A stretch of 64,000 nt of DNA from Neoarius graeffei (Eukaryota; Chordata; Actinopteri; Siluriformes; Ariidae). A program made the translations under genes and the position numbers. The DNA lies in assembly GCF_027579695.1 (NCBI RefSeq), contig NC_083583.1, forward strand, positions 1,253,625 through 1,317,624, written 5' to 3'. Each line of letters opens with the position of its first letter. Position 1 is the stretch's first letter. Shown here piece after piece: positions 41,625-51,888 of this stretch. The notes beneath the pieces are model-generated. The model searched no databases and was not told the origin of the DNA. It saw nothing but the letters and a program-made list of their open reading frames with translations.

Positions 41625-44600
41625 CTGAGGAGGACAAAGAACAAAATTGCACATGCATAAGAATGTCTTTCAAATCATTTGAGACTTTCATGAGAAATGG
41701 AGGCTCTTCAGATGCTCTCCAGACTAGTTCGGTCACGTTAAGCAGGGATCCTGGATTCAGAATAAGAACCTTCACAGGGAAAATGACATTAGGAGTTTAA
41801 ACAGCTCAGTAGGTGATGTTTTACCTTCCCAGTCTGCAGAATATGAGGTTTCCTCAGCTTCCACCTCAGGGGTGACGTCTTCCAGCAGCCGTCCCTCCAC
41901 TAACATGTGCGTGATCTTCCTCAGGTTCTGGACTTTTATCTCCTCCCGTCCACTTCTGTACTCACGACATCTGTAACCAGGACAACACACGTATCATTAT
42001 GAGCTGTGTTCTGGTACTCAGTGAGTTGGTTATGAGGATGAAGCTGTTCTTCTGTGAACTCTGAGAACACTCAGGTGAGAAGTTTGGGTTTTTTACCTTG
42101 TAGGATGTTGGACAGATTTTGGTGTTCTCTCCCTCTGGACTTCCATCTGCTTTAATCTGGTCTGTAGCTGAGCCATCTCATCTTCAGCTGGAATCAACAG
42201 TTACGCAAGTGTTTACAGATGTACTGAGGTTCACGACCCTTACCCCTTTTCTGCCAAAGTGAACCAAGTGCTAGTTCTGGGCTGGTGCTAGTGCTGGTTC
42301 AGAGCTGGTTCAACATGTGAACTTTCTAAGAACTGGTTTGCTTTTCCATGAGCTAGAGAAGCACCATAGAGCTACATCTTTACATCAGAATGTACGTCTC
42401 CACTTTCACAGCCGCTAGACCCACTGCTAATGTCACTATGGTACAGGGCCCAAAATGGTACAGGGCCCAATTACCTCTCTGATATGTTGCAGCAGCCTAA
42501 CCCAATCAGATCTACCAGATCAAAACAGAAAAATTTACTATTAAAACCAGTTGTTAAAATAAAGTGTGGTGAAGCAGCTTTTAGCTACTATGCAGTACAG
42601 CTATGGAACCAACTCCCAGAGGACATTAAAAATGCTCCTGCTGTTGGCAGCTTCAAATCTAGGTTAAAGACCAAGCTGTTTTCAGATGCTTTCTGTTAAA
42701 TAATTAATATTGTCTTCTTTACATTCTTTATAATCTTTACTTCTCTGCATGTTTTAAATTTACTTTAACTTTATCCTATTTTATTCTTTATTCTATTCTG
42801 CTGTTTTTTTTCTTTCTCATCTTATTTGAACTACTACTTCATTTTATTATTTTATTTTTGCTATTGTTTAATTCTTATTATTTTCTTTTAATTCTTTTAA
42901 TTAATTGTTTTAGAATAAAAATAAAATTATTTTATGTAATTTTATTTCTCTATTGTTTACTGTTTTTGTTTTTACTTCTGTAAAGCACATTGAACTGCCA
43001 TTGTGTATGAAATGTGCTATATAAATAAACTTGCCTTGCCTTGCCTAGCACCAAGCACAACAACAACAACGGCAGACAATATCATCTCTTTTTCTTCTTC
43101 TTCTCTGGATTAGTGAGAATAAATTCTACACTAGCTTTGTTTTTTTTTAAATATGGTTGTCACGACGTTTTATCTGGTCTTGTTGGCCATGATAATCCCA
43201 TCCCTCGCCTCTGATATAGGAGGTTCTTGGTTCTAGACCCTCAAAAATTTAGTGCCACTCTTGAACCAGTTTTCCTGGCTGAGAGCCAGTTCTATGGCTG
43301 TTGAAAAGTGAAGAACCGGTTCAAGATAAGGCACTGGCCCTGGAACTGCCCTGGTGGAAAAGAGGCATGTGATGTAAAATAACACATTCATCCATTTTGT
43401 GCATCTGTTAAAAGGAGCTCAGTTCTTATCCTAAAGATCTGCACTTCACTGGTATCGGCAGCTGCTGAGCTGCTCATGATTTTATAATCTGGGTTTAACA
43501 CCAGAATAAAACTCCCTCCAGGCTGTAAGAAGATCTTAATCAGCCTCATCATGTGCAATATCAACACCATCAGGAGGTTAATGAGGAAATAAAAATAACA
43601 ACAGTGCTCCTGCGATGCTGAAGATGATCTTCCTGGTGAAGTTCATTCCCTGACTTGTGCAGGTCACCAAGCAGCTGCTTTGTGTTGGACAATGATGGAA
43701 TTTTACAGCTGATTATTTGGTCAAAAACATTGCTTCTAGAAACCAACACAATTTATTTAGGATTACAATTAGTCTGTGTGTATTTTAAATATTATTAAGG
43801 GCTGTAAAATTTCATCAACTGCACAGTCCAGATTTTCCACAACATTCATTTTCATCATGACCTGAATATAAGGTGGTGATATTTTTTTTTCTTGTCTGCT
43901 TAAATTTTTAACCCAAAATTTAAAACCACGATGATTTGTTTCATTAAAATGAATAAAATTAAACGGTCAAAACTGTTTACTTTTTTAAAATAGAAAATAC
44001 TAACATTTTAAAAGGGGTGTGTCACGTCAGTGCTGGTTTGGGCCACTCTGGTCTTCGTTACCCAACAGCCCCATCAGCCTACTACAGATCACATGACCCT
44101 GTCACATGCCCCTTTAATCACATGCCCCGTGTTTCCTGTTGATTATTGTTCCCGTTTAAACTCTGACTGTTGTGTGTTTGGTGCCATGTGGTCTTTAGCT
44201 CTCGCTCTGTATGATTATTATTTTGTTCAGTTTATTCTTTGTTTAATTAAAATCCTGCCCTTGTGTTCATCTCCACCACACTGTGGCATATTTATGGAGA
44301 TCTTTTTTTTTTGTTAGTTTAAAGGTAAGCAGTTTCTCAAATGATGTGAGTCGATGGTTTTTGTCCATGTCCATCATCCTGGATTTCACTTTCCTCATTT
44401 TGCAGTATATTTCCCAGTAAACGGTTAAACTTACGCAGCTCCTGTGCTGTGTGTTCAGGTCGCGGGATGGAGAAGCTACAGTGGTGTGTTGTAGATGGGT
44501 CATTTTGTGTAAGCTGTAGAGGAAATAAAGCAAAGTTTTGTTTACAAAGAAGCCACAGAAAATTCACAAAGACAATAAGAATGGATCATGACTACAAAAT

Positions 44601-47600
44601 CGGCTTTCTGAACATTAGTACATAGCTGTGGTTCCGTTTGGGTGGTGTCTGTTTCTTCACACAGTCCTGATGTTTCACTGGAGTACATGGAACACGATGG
44701 CATTTAAAAACACACACCGTCACCTGATGATGATGATGAATTTCTATAGTATTTTTCACAGTCCCAAGGTCACTTAACAGTAGGGGTGGGGGTGGGGGGA
44801 CTGGGCAGTCAGAATGGAAGAGAAACATTTGTGGAGAAGATAACTCTTCAATTGAGATTTGAAAATTGAGAATGACCAGCAGTCACAGAGAGATTGAGGA
44901 GGAGAATTATAGAGTTTGGGGACACCCCCCCCCAGAAAGTCTGGTGATGTAGGACAGCAAGTAAATCGTTGCCTTGCTGAAGAGTTAAAAACATCATCCT
45001 TTGTTTATTTCATAGACAATAAAAAGAGGAGACGGAGCCACTCCAAAGGGTTTGAATGGAGAGCAGTGAAGCCGGATTGGGGCCACTTCCTTTTGAGCAC
45101 TTCCTGTTGAGCCTCTCACTGACAGCTGTGCAGAATGAGGCCCGGTTTGAGAACATAAAGTAACACAAGAACACACCTGTAAACACAGTACTCATCTGGT
45201 AGCTGCACCTCAAAAATTCTTTTGACTCAGTTTCTACTTTCTAAAATGTGACTAATGTCTTTTTTTTCCGAGTGAAACCAAAACACGGTCCAATAAAACA
45301 CCACTGATGCAACTGTCTCTGCACTCATGGCTGAATGAATTTTTTTTCAGATTCCCAGAGTTTAATTTTTATCAAAGTTGGAGAAAATCGTGGCCATAAA
45401 ATGAGTTACGAGGTTATGGAGACAATCACAGTGTCACGTTTCTCTAGAAAATAACAAAAATGGACAATGGTCCAGAAGTTATTTGATGTTTAAAAAGCTG
45501 AAATGAACCGAAGTCACTGTAAAGCTAAAGCTAGCTGGTTGTCTCACCCTCCCGTGACGGCTACACATTTCGAACGCTCAATTACCACCGTGGTTTATTT
45601 CTTGTGGGAGTTCGGAGCAGGTGGGTGGAGCACAGAGGACGGCAGGACAGAGATCAAGTTCCAATTTAGTATTTATTGTCACACTTTTCAGCATAACATC
45701 CGCTCAGACAGACACACACACACACGACGGGTGTCTGTTCAGGGAAGAGCTCCTCTGCTCTCTGCTCTCCCTCCCTATATAGGGCGCGGTCACTGGGAAG
45801 ACACACAAACACAGGTTAATTGCTCTCAGGTGTAGTGATTCTGCCACTCACCTTCCCTGACTCCGCCCTCCTGTCACAGACCGGCGCTTGACCACGCCCC
45901 CGCTGCCACATACCCCCACCGCCCGACTCAGGCCGGGCGGCTGTCCGGCCTGCAGCCAACTCCCCCCCCCCCTTGGCGGGAGAGGAAGTCCGCCACGACC
46001 ATCTGCGCCCCCGGCCTGTGGACCACCTTGAAATTAAAGGGTTGGAGTGCCAGATACCAACGGGTGATCCGCGCGTTGGCATCTTTCATGCGGTGGAGCC
46101 ACTGGAGGGGCGCGTGGTCCGAACAGAGGGTGAAAGGGCGCCCCAGCAGGTAGTACTGGAGGGTGAGGACCGCCCACTTGATGGCCAGACACTCTTTCTC
46201 TATGGTGCTGTAGTGCCCCTCACGCACCGACAGCTTCCTGCTGATATACAGGACGGGGCGGTCCTCCCCCTCCACCTCCTGGGACAAAACCGCCCCCAGC
46301 CCTCTGTCCGACGCATCGGTCTGCAACATAAAGGGGAGAGAAAAGTCAGGGGAGTGTAGAAGTGGCCCCCCACACAGTGCAGCCTTTACCTCTGAGAAAG
46401 CCCGCTGGCATTGCTCCGTCCACTGGACCCGATCTGGTGCCCCCTTTTTAGTGAGATCAATCAGCGGGCTGGTGACGTCCAAATAATTAGGTATAAACCT
46501 ACGATAATAGCCAGCCAGCCCCAGGAACTGTCTCACCCCCTTTTTGGTCTTGGGCCTCGGGCAGGCCGCAATTGCTGCGGTCTTGTTAATTTGGGGACGC
46601 ACCTGCCCGTTGCCCAAGTGGAAGCCCAGATACCGTACTTCCACCCGCCCAATCGCACACTTCTTTGGGTTGGCTGTGAGACCTGCTCACCTCAGCGACC
46701 TAAGGACGGCCCTTAGGTGTTCCAAGTGCCTCGGCCAGTCATTACTATATATGATGATGTCATCAAGATAGGCGGCCGCATAGGTGGCGTGGGGGCGGAG
46801 GACCCGGTCCATCAGCCGCTGAAACATAGCGGGCGCCCCAAACAGCCCAAACGGAAGTGTGACGAATTGGTGTAACCCAAACGGTGTGGAAAAGGCCGTT
46901 TTTTCTCGGGATAGTGGAGTCAAGGGGATCTGCCAATATCCCTTCGTCAAATCCAGTGTCGAATAAAAGTGAGCCGTGGCTAGTCGATCGAGCAGCTCGT
47001 CAATACGAGGCATTGGGTACGCGTCAAATTTAGACACCGCGTTGACTTTCCTATAGTCTACACAGAACCGGACCGACCCGTCGGCCTTGGGTACCAAGAC
47101 CACCGGGCTGCTCCAGTCACTGTGGGACTCCTCGACGATGCCCATTTCAAGCATGGTCTGAAGTTCTTCCCGAACCACCTTTTTTTTGTGTTCAGGTAGC
47201 CTGTAAGGGCGGCTACGCACTACCACCCCCAGGGGCATCTCAATGTGGTGCTCTATGAGGTTAGTGTGACCGGGCAGGGGCGAGAACACATCCGAAAACT
47301 CGGTCTGCAACTGGGCGACCTCCGTGAGTTGGGTCGGGGAGAGGTGGTCTCCACAGGGGACCGGAGAGGTACGTGATGCCAATGTCCCTTTTTGAACCTC
47401 TGGCCCCAGCTCCGCCTTCTCCGGAACCACCGACACCAACGCCACGGGGACCTCCTCGTTCCAGAGTTTAAGCAGATTGAGGTGGTAAATCTGTAGCGCC
47501 CCACCCCTGTCCGTTCGCCTCACCTCATAGTCGACGTCCCCGACTCGCCATGTGACCTCAAAGGGTCCTTGCCACTTGGCGATCAATTTGGAGCTCGACG

Positions 47601-49426
47601 TGGGCAGCAGTACGAGTACTTTATCTCCCGGAGTGAACTCTCTAAGGCGCGTACCCTTGTTGTACAGGCAGGTTTGCCGTTCCTGGGCCTGCCGCAAATT
47701 CTCCTGAGTTAGGTGAGTGAGCATGTGGAGTTTTGCGTGCAGGTCCATAACGTACTGAATTTCATTTTTGCTTTGTGAAGGTCCCTCCTCCCAATTTTCC
47801 TGCAGCACATCTAGGATGCCGCATGGCTTACGCCCATATAATAATTCGAACGGGGAAAACCCCGTGGAGGCTTGGGGGACCTCTCGCACTGAGAACAGCA
47901 AGGGTTCGAGCCACTTATCCCAATTACGTGCGTCCTCACTTACGAATTTTTTAATAATATTTTTGAGGGTGCGGTTGAACCGTTCTACTAAACCATCCGT
48001 TTATGGGTGATACACACTGGTGCAGATCGGCTTAATCCCCAATAACCCATACAGTTCGTGCAGTGTCCGTGACATAAACGTAGTGCCTTGATCAGTCAGA
48101 ATCTCTTTCGGGATTCCAAGTCGGGAGATGACGCGGAAGAGCGCCTCTGCAATACTGCGTGCTGAGATATTGCGCAGAGGCACTGCTTCCGGGTATCGCG
48201 TTGCATAGTCCACCAGAACTAATATAAAGCGATACCCTCGTGCTGACTGATCTAATGGCCCGACGAGATTCATCCCAATTTGCTCAAACAGGGTCTCGAT
48301 TCATGGAAGAGGGTGCAAAGGCGCTTTTGGAATGGCCGCTGGATTTACTAACTGGCATTCGCGGCATGCCGTACACCACCTACGAACATCGCCGCGAATA
48401 CCCAGCCAATAGAATCAGGCCATTATTCGGGCTAGTGTTTTATCCTGCCCTAAGTGTCCAGCCATGGGATTAAAGTGAGCCGCCTGGAATACCAATTCCC
48501 GGCGGCTCTTCGGAATTAAAAGCTGCGTGACATGCTCTTTAGTTTGAGTGTCCTGCGTCACTCGGTATAACCTATCCTTCATAATTGCGAAGTAGGGGAA
48601 GGACGGGGCGGCGTTCGGCTGGAGCGTTTGACCATCGATTACTCTCACTTGGTCAAACGCATGTCGCAGAGTCTCGTCTCGCGATTGTTCTAATGGGAAA
48701 TCCGTGAGGGATTCCCCAATAGAGAGAGGAGAAGCCGGCGGCTCCTCACTCTGACGCGGAGATGACGTAGATGGCTCTGCGACAGCTGCTCCCACCAAAG
48801 CGGCACCGGGACCTCCCCCTGTTAATGGCAGGACCCACTCTTTATTAGGTGTGTCATTAAACCCCGAAATCCTGGCCAATCAGTCCCCAAAATTAGAGAG
48901 TCGGTAAGGCGGGGATTAACCGCCGCCTTCACTATAAATTTTTCCCCTCTGAAAATAATGTGGACCGACACCAAAGGGTAGCTGTGAACATCCCCGTGCA
49001 CACACAACACCTTCACCCCTTTTGCTCCCCCCAATGCCTCGTTTTGAACCAGGCTTTGGCGAATTGAGGTCTGATTACAACCAGAATCCACCAATGCCTG
49101 ATATGTAGCCCCTTGGATACTCACTGGTATGCGATACGCTCCGGCCCGATCGAGGGCGGCCTCTGGCGCATCGGGGATCCGAACCACCGCGCCCACTTCC
49201 ATTGCCGTGCACTGCTGTTGAAGGTGGCCCGGCTCCCCACAGCGCCAGCAAACCGGCTCGGGCTTTCCCTCTGCACCGGTGATCTGGGGCTCACTCACCT
49301 GAGGTGAGGGAGAGACAGACACAGAAGGGAGAAATGGGAGGGCACCGCGGGTACGGCGGGCCGGCTGGGGTGGTGCCGGCCCCCGCCTCCGCGGAGGGGG
49401 AATGGGGCGAGGACGGGACACAGGAG

Positions 49427-49463
<37 letters not shown>

Positions 49464-50856
49464 AGAGAAGAGAAGATGCCATCTGCTGCCCTGCCGCCGG
49501 GACAGCCGCCAAATGGTCCTCTGCCAGCTTGACTGCTTGATCCAGCGACGCCGGGCGGTGGCACCGGACCCACTCCGCAGTTCCTGCTGGCAAGCGAGCG
49601 ACGAACTGTTCCAGCGCCACCTGGTCGAGGATTCCTTTGGCATCGCGGTTGTTGGCCCTCAGCCACCGCCAGCAGGCGTCCCGGAGCTGCTGGCCAAACG
49701 CGAACGGCCGGCCGACTTCCTCCAAGCGCAGCGCGCGGAAGCGCTGGCGCTGCTATTCCGGAGTGCGCCCCACGCGCTGAAGGACGGCCCGGCGGAGGTC
49801 CGCGTAGGCCAGCTGGCGGTCGGCGGGGAGCTGTAGCGCGGCCAGCTGTGCTTCTCCCGTGAGCAGGGGGAGGAGGCACGCCGCGCGCTGCTCCATCGGC
49901 CACCCCGAGGCTTCGGCGACTTGCTCAAAGAGCGTGATGAACGCCTCGGGGTCGTCCTGCGGGCCCATCTTGGTGACGGTGAGGGGAGATGGGCCCGCGG
50001 TAGGACTGCTGGTGGGCCCCGCCGACGCGAGGAGGTGCCGGAACACCTGTCGATCTTCTTGTTGGGCCAACACCAGGGCCTCGAACCGCTCTTCTTGCTC
50101 CTTTCGGAGGGTGAGTAGCGCCTGGTGCTGGCTTTGCTGGGCCGTGGCGAGGGCGTGGATCAGTTCAGCGAGTGGGGAGGACTCCATGGGGCTGTGAGGT
50201 TGCTGTGCTCCAGGTCCCGGGTTTCAGCACCACTGTGGCAGTTCGGAGCAGGTGGGTGGAGCACAGAGGACGGCAGGACAGAGATCAAGTTCCAGTTTAG
50301 TATTTATTGTCACACTTTTCAGCATAACATCCGCTCAGACAGACACACACACACAACAGGTGTCTGTTCAGGGAAGAGCTCCTCTGCTCTCTGCTCTCCC
50401 TCCCTATATAGGGCGCGGTCACTGGGAAGACACACAAACACAGGTTAATTACTCTCAGGTGTAGTGATTCTGCCACTCACCTTCCCTGACTCCGCCCTCC
50501 TGTCACAGACCGGCGCTTGACCACGCCCCCGCTGCCACATTTCTATTTTTGATGGTATTGAAAATCATACAGCTGGGCTTTCTAAATATACCGTAGTACC
50601 ACCCAAACCTATCAGTGGCCCTCATTATAAAAATACATTTTATATACCTTATAGAATATATAGATGATGTAGAGGAAAATTCCAAAGCCATAAGCAGGAG
50701 TGACTTGAGCGATTAGTGTGGGTTTCTGAAAAGTCTTCTTTTGGGAAAAGGTCTTGGAGTTCTGACTTGGATAAAGTGAGTCAGGCATCCACTGGTCATC
50801 TTCTGATGATGCACCACAGCCGTATCTTAGAACAGGAAGACTTCCAGGACCAACTG
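40816..50856 (-). CDS. ric3: ric3: chaperone for nicotinic acetylcholine receptor (exons 2 to end; exon 1 not found)
   Basis: RIC3 is an endoplasmic-reticulum membrane protein that helps fold and assemble nicotinic acetylcholine (and 5-HT3) receptors. Five coding exons on the minus strand are 50648-50856, 44435-44513, 42097-42187, 41825-41970 and 40816-41624, each with AG acceptor and GT donor. Phases agree at every junction, and the coding total is 1334 bases (about 443 residues plus a split codon). Diagnostic parts are the second membrane helix (AYGFGIFLYIIYIFYK), a coiled coil (EDEMAQLQTRLKQMEVQRER), the block NLRKITHMLVEGRLLED to SADWEG, GYPEETFPQYEV, and a long acidic tail. Exon 1, with the signal/first membrane helix, must lie beyond 50856. 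Fish have two ric3 paralogues and I cannot tell which this is. Intron 2 carries a 4.9 kb retrotransposon. Confidence 0.88.
41825..41970 (-). CDS. ric3: ric3 exon with conserved LREIT-type block
   Basis: 146 bp; acceptor GTCCTGGTTACAG, donor GAAG then GTAAAAC. Encodes CREYRSGREEIKVQNLRKI, then THMLVEGRLLEDVTPEVEAE and ETSYSADWE. It is equivalent to the RIC3 region with LREITRVMKEG and EAPYMEDWEG in mammals. Phase 2 at the start and phase 1 at the end match the adjoining exons. Confidence 0.88.
42097..42187 (-). CDS. ric3: ric3 coiled-coil exon
   Basis: 91 bp; acceptor CTGTTGATTCCAG and donor ACAAG then GTAAAA. Encodes EDEMAQLQTRLKQMEVQRER followed by TPKSVQHPT, the start of the RIC3 cytosolic coiled coil (AQLQEKLKE-like). 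Too short to stand out as an ORF, but phase fits both neighbours exactly. Confidence 0.83.
42188..44434 (-). other. ric3 intron 3, containing a LINE 3' end
   Basis: 2.25 kb between the exon donors and acceptors of ric3. 42453-43048 is a 5'-truncated LINE in the opposite orientation. The remainder (42188-42450 and 43049-44434) has no recognised gene. A short hydrophobic minus-strand frame near 43646-43580 followed by a 60-residue frame (43570-43388) has no recognised match. Confidence 0.7.
42453..43048 (+). mobile_element. 5'-truncated L2-type LINE, 3' end, in ric3 intron 3
   Basis: The frame from about 42453 to 42699 reads NGTGPNYLSDMLQQPNPIRS and ends VGSFKSRLKTKLFSDAFC, nearly the same as the end of ORF2 in the LINE at 56006-61195. 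A 350-bp AT-rich 3' UTR follows and ends AAATGTGCTATATAAATAAA with CCTTG repeats. It preserves the complete 3' terminus that the other copy lacks. It is antisense to ric3. Confidence 0.88.
44435..44513 (-). CDS. ric3: ric3 exon 3 (short linker)
   Basis: 79 bp; acceptor TTTCCTCTACAG, donor GAGCTGC then GTAAGT, a strong match to the vertebrate consensus. Encodes LTQNDPSTTHHCSFSIPRPE and HTAQEL, a linker between the membrane helix and the coiled coil. Identity rests on splice sites, phase (0 in, 1 out) and position, as this region is poorly conserved in RIC3. Confidence 0.75.
44514..45602 (-). other. ric3 intron 2, part between exon 3 and the retrotransposon
   Basis: About 1.1 kb with short simple repeats (ATG/CAT near 44724-44742, poly-C at 44925) and no gene, RNA gene or complete transposon that I can support. 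TTTCT at 45598-45602 is the target duplication of the adjoining element. Confidence 0.6.
45603..45910 (-). repeat. 3' LTR of Gmr1-like copy B
   Basis: On the plus strand runs from TGTGGGAGTTCGGAGC to CGCTGCCACA. The fifth-position change (G for C) in TGTGGCAG is private to this LTR. Contains the element's TATA-like CCCTATATAGGG and AATAAA (minus strand). Confidence 0.92.
45928..48879 (-). pseudogene. Integrase, RT and RNase H of copy B, in that order, with in-frame stops
   Basis: From 48879 the frame gives the integrase HHCC domain (HFNPMAGHLGQDKTLARIMA), then at 48273-48001 the core (MNLVGPLDQSARGYRFILVL, EILTDQGTTFMS). At 47901-46687 one continuous frame holds the end of integrase (PGDKVLVLLPTSSSKLIAK) and the RT (VLVPKADGSVRFCVDYRK, AYLDDIIIYSNDW). 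At 46644-45928 the same frame continues into RNase H (LQTDASDRGLGAVLSQ). Stops at about 48415, 48001 and 46687 are in-frame single-codon changes. The piece 47901-46687 directly shows integrase and RT fused in one polypeptide, integrase first. Confidence 0.9.
48822..49643 (-). pseudogene. Zinc knuckle and aspartic protease of copy B
   Basis: In a frame shifted +1 from gag, this carries CWRCGEPGHLQQQC (CCHC zinc knuckle) and an aspartic protease with an intact active-site triplet in YQALVDSGCNQTSIRQSL, then a VKAAVNPRLTDSLILGTDWP segment. It ends at 48822, where the integrase frame overlaps. Unlike copy A, the DSG triplet is kept. The early part of this open frame (49643-49400) overlaps gag and is not meaningful. 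Confidence 0.83.
49291..50187 (-). pseudogene. Gag of Gmr1-like copy B
   Basis: From an ATG at 50187 (MESSPLAELIHALATAQQSQ) the frame runs to a stop at 49753, and the same frame resumes at 49725 to end at 49291 with SGE. It corresponds to gag of copy A along its length: capsid-like MGPQDDPEAFITLFEQVAEA and EQFVARLPAGTAEWVRCHRP, then a low-complexity tail with GA/TC repeats at about 49434-49457. One internal stop separates an otherwise intact gag. Confidence 0.83.
50215..50232 (-). other. Primer-binding site of copy B, complementary to tRNA-Phe
   Basis: On the minus strand, one base inside the 5' LTR, TGGTGCTGAAACCCGGGA pairs with the 3' end of vertebrate tRNA-Phe with one G-U pair. Identical to the site in copy A. 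Confidence 0.75.
50234..50539 (-). repeat. 5' LTR of Gmr1-like copy B
   Basis: On the plus strand runs from TGTGGCAGTTCGGAGC to CGCTGCCACA; on the minus strand it begins TGTGGCAG and ends CTGCCACA, an 8-bp inverted terminal repeat. It ends 108 bp from the splice donor of ric3 exon 2. Confidence 0.92.
50648..50856 (-). CDS. ric3: ric3 exon 2 (second membrane helix)
   Basis: Acceptor TTTTTTCCAG at 50866-50857 (an alternative AG three bases on would start it at 50853). Donor AAG then GTATAT at 50647. It encodes a polar stretch (YGCGASSEDDQWMPDSLYPS) and then QVTPAYGFGIFLYIIYIFYK, the highly conserved RIC3 helix (IIPIYGFGIFLYILYILFK in mammals). The exon boundary directly after this lysine fits the known exon organisation. 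The short open frame at 50503-50691 overlapping it is a shadow. Confidence 0.88.
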
Positions 50857-51535
50857 CTGGAAAAAACAAAACAAAACCTAAAAGTTATGTTCAAGGCTGA
50901 AATTTCTCTCTGCACCAAAAACTTATAAAACTCCTCAGTGACATTTCTTTCCACTTTAGTCCTGATCCTGAGGTTTTACTGCAACAGTAAATGATTATAA
51001 ATCTTAAATGAATCTGTAAAAAGTACCTCCAAGAAATACCTGATTTATTAAAACAAATTTTCTTGGAGCAAAAAGTAAAAAAAAACCAAACAAACAAAAA
51101 ACCCAAACATTCTGAAACACTCAGAACAAATGTACTGCTTGGTGTCTGAGGAAGCGTCACTGTGTACATACACACACTACACTGCTATACTTTATTTACG
51201 TTTCTATTATGAATACATCTATTAGCATAAAACTCTTCTGGAATTTACTTGGGGGGTGGGGGTTATATATAATAACATACTAACAGTTATATTTAATAGT
51301 AATATTTTCCCCGTAATATATTTTAAAAATATTTTCTCTGTTGGTTTCCAAAAAGAGAAACGGGTAATGACACACTGCACTGCGTGGTGTTTTCCTTTTT
51401 ACATCACTTCTGAACTTTAACCAGCATGTATTTTAAATATTATTTATTTAGGTTTAAGTTCTGATGAAACTGAGACCAGAAGGGAATTTAACAAGCGTTC
51501 ATATGACTGTATTTACCAGAACAGCTAAACACATC
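50857..51535. other. Upstream ric3 intron sequence, no gene seen
   Basis: About 680 bp, AT-rich. The minus-strand frame 51175-50891 has a hydrophobic segment but does not look like RIC3 exon 1 and lacks a suitable splice donor that I can identify. ACATC at 51531-51535 is the target duplication of the adjoining solo LTR. Confidence 0.55.
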
Positions 51536-51718
51536 TGTGGCAGTGGGGGCGTGGTCAAGCGTTGGTCTGTGAATGGAGGGCGGAGTCAGGGAAGGTAAGT
51601 GGCAGAATCACTGCACCTGACAGGAATTAACCTGTGTCTGTGTGTCTTCCCCAGTGACTACGCCCTATAAGAGGAGAGGGAGAGCAGAGGAAGGGAGCTC
51701 TCTCCTCAACCTGGACAC

Positions 51719-51772
<54 letters not shown>

Positions 51773-51888
51773 GCGTGTGTGTGCGGGAGAATAAGTGGAA
51801 AGCTGAAAAGCTAAAATAAAAGGGTTTTGGTGAACTCAGTTCTGGCCTGCCGTGCTTCTGTGCTCCACCCACCTTAACTAGTTCTACA
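51536..51888 (+). mobile_element. Solo LTR of the Gmr1-like family
   Basis: Begins TGTGGCAGTGGGGGCGTGG and ends CTAGTTCTACA. It aligns with the LTRs of copies A and B and includes AAAGCTAAAATAAAAGGG near its end. ACATC flanks both sides exactly (51531-51535, 51889-51893). No internal region is present, so the element was removed by LTR-LTR recombination. A GT microsatellite at about 51720-51784 has expanded within it. Confidence 0.9.

Larger units (their letters stand above)
45603..50539 (-). mobile_element. Gmr1-like Ty3/gypsy retrotransposon, copy B, inside ric3 intron 2
   Basis: 4937 bp in the same orientation as ric3. LTRs at 45603-45910 and 50234-50539 are nearly identical (about five substitutions and a 2-bp CA-repeat difference by eye). 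TTTCT flanks both sides (45598-45602 and 50540-50544). Order is gag, zinc knuckle/protease, integrase, RT, RNase H. Most of the coding region stays in one frame, broken by in-frame stops at about 49753, 49291, 48415, 48001 and 46687, so decay is recent and mainly point mutations. The LTRs contain a polyadenylation-type AATAAA in the sense of ric3. Confidence 0.93.

Noticed and set aside
40966..41628. Several plus-strand and alternative-frame ORFs rich in leucine, isoleucine and histidine
   Set aside because: They are antisense or shifted readings of the GAA/GAT-rich acidic exon of ric3.
50891..51175. ric3 exon 1 candidate upstream of exon 2
   Set aside because: It has a hydrophobic stretch, but no RIC3-like start, no supported donor, and composition like intron.
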